Source: Dryomyza anilis
Lineage: Eukaryota > Arthropoda > Insecta > Diptera > Dryomyzidae
Direction: 5' to 3'
Assembly (NCBI GenBank): GCA_951804985.1
Contig: OX638132.1
Coordinates: 3,763,529-3,827,528 of the forward strand
Length of the DNA stretch: 64,000 nt
Numbering within the stretch: the stretch's first letter is position 1; the number at the start of each line of letters is the position of its first letter. Under the pieces are notes generated by a model. The model did not search any database, had not been told where the DNA came from, and saw only the letters and a program-made list of their open reading frames with translations. Shown one piece after another: positions 37,431 through 47,500 of the stretch. The translations under genes were made by a program, and so were the position numbers.

Positions 37431-38196
37431 AAATATATAAATTCTATTAAAACTTCTCAAAGCTACTTTCATAAAATTCAATATTTCATTATTTCAAAAA
37501 ATTCCTTAAAGTCACCCATCAGCTGAATGACGCCAGAACACTTAAAAATCACACACGAATTCGTAGACTACTCTTGCATCCTCATCGGAGTTGTCTGATT
37601 CCACCAAACAAACTTTGAGCGCTCTCTCTCCGCTGTCGTCTCTCCCATGGACTCAGTAACCGTTCTCCGATTGCATTCGGAAACCTTTGCAGTCACATAA
37701 ATTTCTGCGCCACGCAGCATCTCGATCATACCTTTGATCGTGTTGTTGTTTTGGGGCAGTACGGACCCGCGTGCCTCAATCTTGTCACCACAACGTGTGG
37801 CCGGCCACCACTTTATTTCGTTGTCAGCGCCGTCCAGCGGTGGCGGTCAGATCAAAGCAGGCAGGCGCTGGCGGCATGCAGCAAAAGAGGCTCCAAAGGA
37901 ACGTGTAAAGCTAAAAACTTGAAATGGTAACAAAAATGAAACTGATCGCAATGGTTGGTAGAACTGACAGAATGTGAAAGAAAATAAATAGCAATGCTTT
38001 AATTTTATGTATTGCAATTTGTTAGGTAAGATGTTCAAAAACATATAGTGCTTTAAATATCAAATTGGGTTAATAGAAAATATATAGAAAATATATAGAA
38101 ATTGGATGAGGGATATATTACAATTTGAACATCAATTGATAGTCAGGTGTCAAAAAAAAGTCTAATTTTTGCTGCATCTACGTATCTTGCTTTACG
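37431..38196. other. unique GC-richer island
   Basis: About 37500-37930 is non-repetitive (CAGCGCCGTCCAGCGGTGGC region). Opposite-strand ORFs of about 60 codons carry no domain. May be regulatory. Confidence 0.35.
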
Positions 38197-38487
38197 TTAT
38201 AAAAATAATATTCGTTTTGTTTTGATTGTCTTGTTAATAATATCTCCCCCATATTGAAAGAAAAGTATCCTGCTGTGTTCATGTCTTTTTGAATGGCGAT
38301 CACTGATCAAGACAACGCCTTCAATATGAAGAATTTTGATATCATCATTGTGGTCACACGTTAAACGGTACGTGTCTGTGATACGATCAGCAGAAACGGT
38401 AGCCATGATCGACATAATTCCAGGAAATATAAAATTGGTAACCAACTGAAAACTAAGAAGAGAAAATAAAACGCGTGCGCAGCACAT
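38197..38487 (-). CDS. candidate small secreted protein (orphan ORF)
   Basis: A 96-codon ORF in a patch less AT-rich than its surroundings. It starts MCCARVLFSLLSFQLV with a long hydrophobic stretch (residues about 6-30) like a signal peptide, a possible cleavage after VSA, then a hydrophilic tail DRITDTYRLTCDHNDDIK and HSKRHEHSR. The frame stays open 36 codons upstream to 38595. No domain is recognised. It could be a real orphan gene, one exon of a gene, or chance. No promoter or splice evidence was found. Confidence 0.18.
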   Translation of the reverse strand: MCCARVLFSLLSFQLVTNFIFPGIMSIMATVSADRITDTYRLTCDHNDDIKILHIEGVVLISDRHSKRHEHSRILFFQYGGDIINKTIKTKRILFL

Positions 38488-38825
38488 GTCTAAAACAGGG
38501 ACCAATTTTTTGTGGTTTTCATTGATCACGATCGTGGTGATAACGTTAAATACCTGTTTTATGGTATATATGTTATATGATATCTTTGAAATCACGTTGG
38601 CGTGTTTAAATTATAATTATATTTTGACATAATATGAGAGGCATACAAAAAGATTGACATTTTATATGCCTATCATATTATGTGATTGTCTTAAGAATTT
38701 TGTTTAAGTCTTAAGTAAATATTTATTTTTATTTTAATAATTAAAATTTTTTTTTTTAAATTATTTTCTATACTAATAGAAAAAGGCAATATTCATTTAA
38801 GTCAGCCATTTAAAATCAGGCGTCA
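38488..38825. other. AT-rich non-coding sequence
   Basis: Nothing recognised beyond the open frame running into it from 38487. Confidence 0.3.
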
Positions 38826-39270
38826 TTAATGTCTCCATCTGAGTCGATTTAGCGAGGTCTGTCAGTCAGCCGTCTGTAGAAATCACGATTATAAGAAAAT
38901 AAGAAGAGCTGGATCAATAAAATTCAAAAAATGAATTATTTACTTACCAACCCTAGTTGGTATTGAAAATGACCGTGATCGATTCTGTAATTCGCCATTT
39001 TTGTACACATACCTCATACATCATAAATTAATGGGAAAACTGTATCGGTCCAATTGACTTTATAATCTCTTTTTTGCGAACTAACTTGATATCCTCCTAA
39101 AACAAAATCAATATTCGATTCACCAAACCATAAAGGAAATTGTCTCCCATTACAAGTTTGAATTATTTTCATGAATCATAAACCCTAGTGCCATGATCGG
39201 GAACTGATCATAGAATTTTTTCCTTATCATATACCAGGGCTTAGACCGAGTATATCATTCACAATTGTTT
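38826..39270 (-). mobile_element. mini-me/DINE-like element, diverged reverse copy
   Basis: CATCTGAGTCGATTTAGCGA, the GTCTGTCAGTCAGCCGTCTG tract, GAAATCACGATTATAAGAAA and CATGAATCATAAACCCTAGT match the reverse of 26638-27308 with much drift. Older than the other copies. Confidence 0.5.
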
Positions 39271-39280
39271 TTATTTGAAT

Positions 39281-39955
39281 TACACAGAGAAAAAAATGAA
39301 TCGATATGATGAATTGATTCATAAATATTATGATTTTTTTCGCCAACTACCAGATTCATCATTTCATTAAAAGACATATTGATGAATGCTTGCATTATAT
39401 GAACTTAATCATACTATCGGACACCACAGTAATGAACAAAATATTCAATACAATGAAATTGAATAGTCATATTGATGAATATAATTATTATATTTATGAA
39501 TAATTTAAAATTTTGTTTGTAAATTGTTCATAATATTTATGGATATAATATTTAATATGATGAATATACTTTTTTTTCAAAATATATTAATTGAGGGAAA
39601 TTTTTTTTTGAATTTAAAAAAAAAATAATTGTTTTAAGAAAATAATTCGAAAAAAGGTTCTTAAAAAAAATTAAAATAATCCAATTTTTTCTAAATAAAA
39701 AAATATTATAAAAAAAAATGTTTTTCGAAAAAAAAAATTTGTCCGAAAAAAATATATTTCGAAAAAAATAAAATAATCCATTTTTTTTCTAAATAAAAAA
39801 TATTATCAAAAAAAATGTTTCTCGAAAAAAAAAATTGTCCGAAAAAAATATATTTCGAAAAAAAAAAAAAATTCAGATAATTTTTTCTAAATAAAAAATA
39901 TTATAACTAAAAATGTTTTTCGAAAAAAAATTGTTCGAAAAAAATTCTTAATATT
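39281..39955. mobile_element. family-A MITE with a 97-bp tandem repeat core
   Basis: The left half starts TA|CACAGAGAAAAAAATG and carries CGCCAACTACCAGATTCATC. The core holds about 2.8 tandem units of about 97 bp (39673-39769, 39770-39865, 39866 to about 39950), each AATAATCCA, TTTTTTCTAAATAAAAAATA, ATGTTTTTCGAAAAA, TCCGAAAAAAATATATTTCG. The right half is absent. Confidence 0.65.
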
Positions 39956-41376
39956 AGGAAATTATTAATTCTACTTTCAATAGGAGTTTCTTTGTTTCTG
40001 AAAATTTTGAATTAGCTCTAATGAGAATAAAACAACTGTTAAAAATTTCAAGTTATTTTCACCTTTTATCGTAAATTTATTTTAAATTTTCAATCAAAAC
40101 ACCTAACCAATTTTACACAAAAAACAACAACGGTAATTAACATAAAGTTCGAATAAATTGAGTTGACAGAATCCAGACTCTTAAGTTCAACATTTAATCC
40201 ACTTAACAGCCAAACCAACCAAAAGAAACCCTTTCAGAAAAGTCCAAACAATCTTTAGAAGTTACCGCGCGCACGCCGACTCAATACTCTCGGCACACAA
40301 AACCACTTCTCTCCACTACATCTACTTTCTTCGACAACTTCCCACAAATAATGCGCTCACTTACGTTGCATCCTCTGGAAAAACTCGTTACTCTACCGCG
40401 ATCAGTCAAGTCAGTCTGCCTGCCTGGCGAGATTGAGATCGATTGATATACGAGATCGTTGCGTGGTTGTTGTAATGATTTGGACGCATTAGGCAAACCC
40501 ACCTTCGTAAAGAAAAAAAAAACACAAAACGCAAGTCTAGCATGAACCTAAACTAAGATTTGGTTTAAGAATCAATATCGAAATGAGTTTTAAGTCTTTG
40601 ATAATCGTCGAGAAATGACAATCGCTGTAAGCGCCGCTGCTTAAGATCACTTTTGTCGAGTGTATCGGCGATAATGCACTTAAGGTACCCTTTAGTGGTT
40701 CCAATAGCCGCATAGATCGCGTCATTAGAATTGGGTCTGGTCGGGAGATTTATGAAAATTAGCATAACATTTGATTTTAAGTGAGTGTGGAGCCAAATCA
40801 ATTATCGTTCAGTCTGCGCCGATATTGTTTGATAGTTGGCAATCAAAACAGAGATGATGATTATGATGCAGATGATGTTGGGGTTGTTGGCAGCAGACAT
40901 TGACGACGTTGATGATACGTTCGATGACAATGTCGAGCACGCATCCGAATGCGGCATCATATTACATAGCTGCAGTTAATGATGCATGATAATTGAGAAT
41001 CGTCATTGGATTTTTAAAAGAGATTTTCGTGCTGATAGAACTAATAAATTCCATAAACCTTTTATTTTGCGTTTTTATTCGAAGCATTTTTATTCGAAAT
41101 CAATAATGGTACTACCTAAAATAATTGTGTAAATAATATCTTATAATATTACATAAATATTATATTTCAATGATTTTTAGTTTAAAGAGACATTACTCAC
41201 TCACTAATCCAATTTTAGATCGTTTACAACTTATATAAAATGCAGAAGAATCGGAGATTTAGTAGTTCTACATATCCCAACACTGAATAAAATATTTGTC
41301 TTATAGAAGTAAAATGACTCCATAGAATGTTATTCTTTCCTAAATTTCTTTTATTTGAAGAAAAAAAATCATTGAT
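39956..41376. other. unique sequence with a GC-richer island
   Basis: About 40200-41000 is the largest unique GC-richer block before pnr. Initiator-like TCAGTC occurs at 40402 and 40411, but no DPE fits at +28. ORFs of 62-78 codons on - have no domain. A candidate enhancer or unrecognised promoter. Confidence 0.35.
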
Positions 41377-41472
41377 ACACAGAACAAAAAACATATTCAA
41401 TATGATGATTTTATTCATATATATTATGAATTTTTTCACCAACTACCATTGATGAATGATATTCATATTTTA
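41377..41472. repeat. family-A MITE, left-end fragment
   Basis: TA|CACAGAACAAAAAACA, then ATTCAATATGATGATTTTAT and TTTTTTCACCAACTACC. Only about 95 bp remain. Confidence 0.6.
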
Positions 41473-42031
41473 TATTAAATATTCTTAAACATGTTCTTAG
41501 AAACGTTAAATACTGCTGATTAAATACACAAATTATATATGGCGGACGAAAGTAGGCATGTACCAGAAAGGAAGTACAACTGAATGCGAAAATCTTTAAA
41601 AATTAGTTTCGATATAACAACGAGATCAATGTTTTTTTCTCGTAGACATTTCAGAAAACTTCTAAACAATTGAATACAAAAATCATTAAAAATCAGTTTT
41701 GATATAATAACGGTCGATAAACTGGAGGCTCCGAGTCATGGTATACTGAGAATATTCTATGGAGCTGAAACATTCCCAATTTTCTTTAAATAGGTGACTT
41801 TTTATATTTTTATGGTAGGCATTTATTATTGGTCATGGCCAGATCATGCTTGTCATGGAACTGGTCGGGTTATGAATACTTAGCATAATTTCTATTACTT
41901 TATTTTAATGCTTTACATACTTTATTATATACAATATTTCCAAATTTCATTATAGCAGTATTTTGTATGGAATTATAGATTTGGATTTTTGAAGATTACA
42001 TTACTTTTTTAAAAACATATTTCGAACACTA

Positions 42032-42161
42032 TGGCGCATAATCATAGACAATTTAAACAAACAAAAAAAAAATGCTTTTTTGACAAAAGTTTGTATTGAA
42101 TTGTCAAAAAACTGATTATAAATTTAAAGTTGACTTTAAATTGTCTATGATTATGAGCCCA
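42032..42161. mobile_element. 130-bp MITE with CATAATCATAGACAATTTAAA arms
   Basis: Bases 42038-42057 and 42135-42154 are exact reverse complements. The ends TGGCGCATAATC and GATTATGAGCCCA are near-perfect inverses, with TA outside both (42030-42031, 42162-42163). Confidence 0.7.
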
Positions 42162-42163
42162 TA

Positions 42164-44161
42164 TTTTTAAAACTTTTAGAATTTTCTCAAAAATAACAAA
42201 TTATTATTTTTACATTTTTCAATTTGTCAAATTTTAAATATTCTTTTAAGTAATGTTTAAAATACAAAACGCGAAAAACTTTTGCTAAATAAAATTTTAT
42301 ATTTAAAAGAAATTTCATTTAATCTTTAAATTTTTTAATTTTCTCTGGAATAGTTTCGGGTTTTTTTTAAACAATTTATGTATTATTTTTATTAGTATCT
42401 AGAACTGGGGTGCCCAGCTAGTGGTTCTATCTGCCCGACGGACTCACGTTCCTTTGGTCCGAACTTTGCAAGTGTTTTGTTATTGTTTTCTTCGATCACT
42501 TTTGTAGCGATAACAACAACAAATACACGTCCTCTGCTGAGTTTACTAAATTGCAAGTGAAATAACAAACAATGGCTAATCCAACTACACAGCGTCGAAA
42601 TTCGCTATCGATTTTTTCGCGGAAATAAAACAAACTGAATTCGTGATTGCTGCTGTACAACAAGAAGTATTTGTAGGAAGAGGGAAGACTTGGCACCACT
42701 GATCTCAAACAATTCGGCGTTCGAAATTAATAACTCTCTGATTTATGTTTTACTTTTTTTTATATAGAACATTTTTTTTTTTGAAATTATCTAAAAATTA
42801 AGTATCCAAAAATCTGTAAAACCATTTGGAGATAATTAAATTTACTTTGAAAATGTTAACAAACAATTTTATACACTGTAATTATTCGTTATAAAAAGTA
42901 GCTAAAAATGGTCCGGAAATTTCGATTACAATATTCATAAAAAAGTTTCAAGATATTAAAAATTACCTTAGTAAAAAAAAAAAAAAATAATTGAAATTAT
43001 ATTTTTATTTGAGATGATGTCTTTTACTTATTAATTGTTTAAATAGATTTAAATTATATAGGTACAAATGTATCGAATTAATATTTTATCATATTATAAA
43101 AAAAATGTCGACAAGATAATAATTTAGAGGTATTCTTCGTCTAAAAAGTTGTTCTAATATGTTCTGTAGATTTTCAAGAAACACGGAAATCATAATTCTT
43201 CTGTGGGGTCCTTGAACAGACTTTACTGCATATGAATCGTCTAGAAAATAATTTGTTCTGGTTTTCAAAAAGAAACTATGCATAATCTTGAGTACATGAT
43301 ATATTCAAGTCCTGTCTACCGGAAAGTCGCTTCTTTTCGCATCGTTCCAAGTGCCTCGGGAAGTGGTTAGCCAGACGGTAGATCCCCTTTCCCGGTAGAT
43401 TGCTTCCACTTGTGGTATTGTGTATAAATATAATTAACTACTACTGATTCCACTTGCAAACAATTAAACAATTACAAAGTCAAGTGTACCACGCTCTCAA
43501 AACAAACACTCGAACTCAGCTGTAACCATTGATCCTTTTTGGGTTTTTCCGTTTTTTTTCTGTTTATTTTCTTTTTCCAAAGCCTTTCGAAGCCCTTATT
43601 AATTAGGTGGCGACAAAAGGCTGAACCTCTAGTGTTTGTTTGGAACAACCTACTTTCGTACCTTCAATAGCGAAGTGGTTTTTGTCTGTAGCCCGACGAC
43701 TACTAACTGTCAACTCAAAAGTGACTCAGTGAATTGTCATCTTTGTCACACTCGCATCGTCTATGGGTCTTGGCATCCTTGTTGCGCACGTCACTCTAAT
43801 GCCCACAGGAACCTGTTCCAATTTATGTTCTTTTCAGTGCTGCTTCCTTCCAAAATTGCAGCAATGTTCCATGGCTTACATGGCATTTTGTGTAACTTTG
43901 TGTAACCTACGCACCTACGCAAGGAGTTGCCTCAGCAATACTTCGCCTGCAACGCGGCACTGTTGCTGTCTCTGTTCATCACTCTGTGTCATGTGACACA
44001 TAGGGTACCGTACCGTGCGCTGGTATCTGCAACAGTTCGGTCGGTCGGTCCGTATCGGTTCGTTCTCGTTGTCATTCATTGATGAAATTGATTTTCGATG
44101 TTGACTTCTTTGGCTCGTTTCTTCTGTTTGTTTTGGGATTAAATTCTTGTTTACTTTGTTG
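42164..44161. other. pnr upstream region
   Basis: AT-rich until about 43300, then GC-richer unique sequence up to the promoter, with GGTC runs at about 44036-44052. ORFs of 64-89 codons have no domain. By position, 43300-44160 is the proximal promoter. Confidence 0.4.
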
Positions 44162-44200
44162 AATTTCAGTTTGTTTGTTCGCCTCAAGGAAGTCGGTTGT
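44162..44200 (+). promoter_or_regulatory. pnr: pnr alpha core promoter: initiator plus DPE
   Basis: TCAGTT at 44166-44171 fits the fly initiator consensus TCAKTY, with A+1 at 44168. At exactly +28 to +32 (44195-44199) lies GGTTG, a full match to the DPE consensus RGWYV. I see no TATA box about 30 bp upstream. This puts a 337-nt 5' leader before the start codon at 44505. The exact +28 spacing is the main support; there is no transcript evidence here. Confidence 0.6.
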
Positions 44201-44531
44201 GCGATCGTGTATTCATTTTTTTATTTATTTATTTTTGTTAACACCGAAACTCAATGACATACAGTTTGTGTGCAAAGTGATCGCGTCTGTACACTGCTCT
44301 GAGACAATGTATAATTGTTGCATTTAATAGTTGATGTGATTATTAGTAATAAAATCAAGTGCTTTAAAATAATTTGGATATAAAAAATTATAAAAATTGA
44401 AAAATAAATAACAATTGGATTAAAACATAGAACACGTTTTGACAACACACTGTTTAAGTTCTACACTAAATCAAATAAAACTTCGAAGTCAAATCTAAGA
44501 AATTATGGGAATTTTATTAAGCGACGGCGAC
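44168..44531 (+). other. pnr: pnr exon 1: 5' leader and the first nine codons
   Basis: From the predicted start site, a 337-nt leader precedes ATG 44505 (A at -3, G at +4). The nine codons read MGILLSDGD and end in phase 0 at 44531, followed by the perfect donor GTAAGT (44532-44537). Read in phase into the exon at 54712 they give [16 protein letters not shown], which I recall as the Drosophila alpha start. The leader is AT-rich and contains three upstream ORFs, listed separately. Confidence 0.75.
44254..44339 (+). promoter_or_regulatory. three upstream ORFs in the pnr alpha leader
   Basis: The leader has three ATGs before the main start, each closed quickly: an 8-codon ORF at 44254-44280 (MTYSLCAK), a 6-codon ORF at 44307-44327 (MYNCCI), and an ATG directly followed by TGA at 44334-44339. 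After these, 165 nt without ATG lead to the start at 44505. Such an arrangement usually lowers or conditions translation of the main ORF. This depends on the start site at 44168 being right. Confidence 0.5.
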
Positions 44532-47500
44532 GTAAGTAGAGAAGTTATTTTTTTACTATATATATTTTTTTATTATAAATATATTTATAATCCACAACAT
44601 ATTCCAAGCCATTAATGGATTACATGTTTAGCCAGTTGGAATAACAAACACCCTACAACCTGTTCTAAATTGTTTAATTAAATATTTATAGGCCTTATTA
44701 AAAACTAGTCACAATTAAAAATTCGAAAATAACAGGTCTTTTATAAAATTTTTTTAAAAAAAGGTGAACAAAAAATCAAGGAATAATCATAGAATATTAT
44801 TTTACAACATAAAAGAAATATGTATGAAGTGTTTTTAGTTTTAACTGACATTTTAGGTTATATTTTAAGAGTCAATACAGATTCACAAATTGACATGAAT
44901 ATGTAACACGTATGGGTAATACATATTGAGAAACTATTAATTGTTTCTATGAATCATTAATATAATGAATTTGAAAGGTTGTTCATAATTCGAATTTTGT
45001 TTTTTTCTTTACTTCAAATCAAAACACGTGAGTTGTATAATCGGGTCAGTCGGTAATATATTTACTTCAAATCAAAACACATGAGTTGTATAATCGGGTC
45101 AGTCGGTAATATATTTTGTATTTAAAATTCAATACAAAATATTTTCGAATTGAAATTCTAGTAATTTTAGAATACTTATTGGGAACAATGCATTTTTTAT
45201 TTAAACTTAGATCATGAACGAAATACGAAAACTCTGGTTACTTAATACACATGCGTAAAATAATTTTTATATTTAGAAACGTTAGACAAATATAATTATA
45301 TAAAAAATTTGATTCGATTTATAATTAAAAAAAACTGTTTACTATTATGCTATGCCTGATCAAGATTTTCGATATTTATGAACTTGACACCTCCTATCTT
45401 TAGTATAAATTGTTTTTTGGCAATGATCGAATTTTTTGAATATTGAATATTTTCCTTGTCATTAAATATTTCTCTTGTCATTGAACTCTAATTGGGGAAT
45501 TTTATTAAGGATATCTACAATCTAATTAATTTTGAGCCATGCTCGGGAATTAAATTTGAATTTTTTTGTTATCGTAATCCGACCAAAATATCATGTCTAC
45601 CCTAATAGTGTAAATTTCTACTATGAATTTCTACTATAAAAACATAAATATGATATTCACAATACTTCTACCTAAATCTATATTTTAAAATAAGATACAT
45701 TTCCGAAATATTTTGATATTTTAGCTGCAAAGTTCAATAAAACTCAAAAATCAATTTTAAGTTTTAGTAAAAAAGTTAATAGTTTATCGAATATTGTTAA
45801 ATTTGTAAAGTCTAATTTCATGTAAATATTAGAAACAAGTTTGTCTTTCCATAAATAAAATATTTCAATATCATGTGTGTGTTAAATTTTCTTCTACGTT
45901 CACATACAGTTCGGTTCTGTCAACTGTTAAGTCGTTTCTTATAGCCAAAACTGAACACACCTACTTAAGAATTATTTTAGGATAAGTTTTTGTTTTTATA
46001 TGCTAAAATTTTAATGCCAACCAAATAAATATTCAGAAATGTCCGGGGATTTCCTGTTTACCGAATAAATTTGGTTGCTACAACTGACTTTCTCTCATGT
46101 CAAAAGAGGATTTATCTGTGATGAGGATTTATGCGTGTAATAAAGTATCTGCACACAGAAAAATACTCTTTTGTCATGAGGTTGGAAGAACGAAAGAGTT
46201 AGTTGCAACAACAAATTTCATTCGTTTAACTCGATTTTTCTACAGATTTTTTGGCGGAATACCATATTCGGTTGGAGCTTAAAAAATTAGCCTTTATACA
46301 CTGCAAATGGTTCTAAAACTGTTCGAAATTGGTTGTAGTCAAAACTACAACACTTTTAGGTTTGACTATGAGAATAGACTAAGCGGTTAGGAGAACCGAA
46401 TAAGTTAGTTGAGCATATAGTTGGTTGGCACAACAAATCTCTATTCTGTGTGTAGGAATATAAATTTGGTAATAAATTTTATTTCATTTATTAATTTGCT
46501 ATTCATTCAGATAAATTGATTTTTTTTTATAATATTTAAAAACCAAGTTGAAAAACCGTCGGATCTCTTACAGCAAAAAAAAATTGTAAAAATACACAAA
46601 AAAAAAGAACATTACTTATTTAAAAAAAAAAGCTAATTAAAGATTTGGTGCAAAAAGTGGTCAAGTCTATATATTATCAATATTGAGTTTATGATGGACA
46701 CATGATAGATATTTAAATTATGGATCATCTGGTACATAGAACTTTTTCAAATTTAAAATTTCAAACAGTTTTTTATTGATTTTATATAAAACTAAAATAT
46801 CAAAAATCAAACCTTTTTTATAATAATATAAAAATAATAATATAATATATTTTTTGGGATTAAAATATTTTACGGGCATTTTTTTATAACTGAATTCTTT
46901 TCTCCAAAACATTTTTTGTTAGAAAAAAAATTAATTTGAAATAAAAATTTTCTTCAAACCCAATATTGTGGGAGTATTTATTTAAAATTTGACTGAATAA
47001 TTTTGTCTCCCAAAAGCTATGGGCTCAAGATAAAAAAAAGAAATTCCTTTTCTCCAAATCTAAGATAAAAAAAAAAACAAAAATGTCCTGCCTCACTGCA
47101 CTACTGAAACCTTTGGTGCGCAGTTTCTTCCACAGCTATAACGTCATCTGCACAGGCAACTCCTTTTCCCATCCCCCTTCCTTCCACCTAGTTGCATTCG
47201 CTCCTCGTGCAATTCTGGCAACTTTAATAAATATTCAAAATAAACGACCGGCAGACAAATTGAACCACTCGAAAATGCATTAAAAATGCTTTCAAAGCGC
47301 AACTTCGGCTGCACAGAAAGCAGAAAGCGCCAAAGTCGTCGGCGAAGTCGTTGGAAACGGCGCGAACGGTCTTTTTACGGCTGGCGCGTTCATCCTCATC
47401 TTCATCATCGCCATCATCATCACCAACATCATCATCGTCGACGTCGTCATCAGACTTAAGACTTAATGGCAAATGGATTTGAGGCGCACATGCGGCAGTA

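Noticed and set aside
40402..40420. Promoter with initiator TCAGTC
   Set aside because: No DPE at +28 for either initiator and no TATA box; no ORF or splice donor follows.
1..44160. CRISPR arrays, rRNA genes or bacterial operons
   Set aside because: The tandem repeats seen are minisatellites, or MITEs without regular spacers; sequence style and introns are eukaryotic.
47224..47472. Asp-rich minus-strand ORF (acidic protein-like)
   Set aside because: The acidic part is a CAT/GTC trinucleotide repeat read in one frame.
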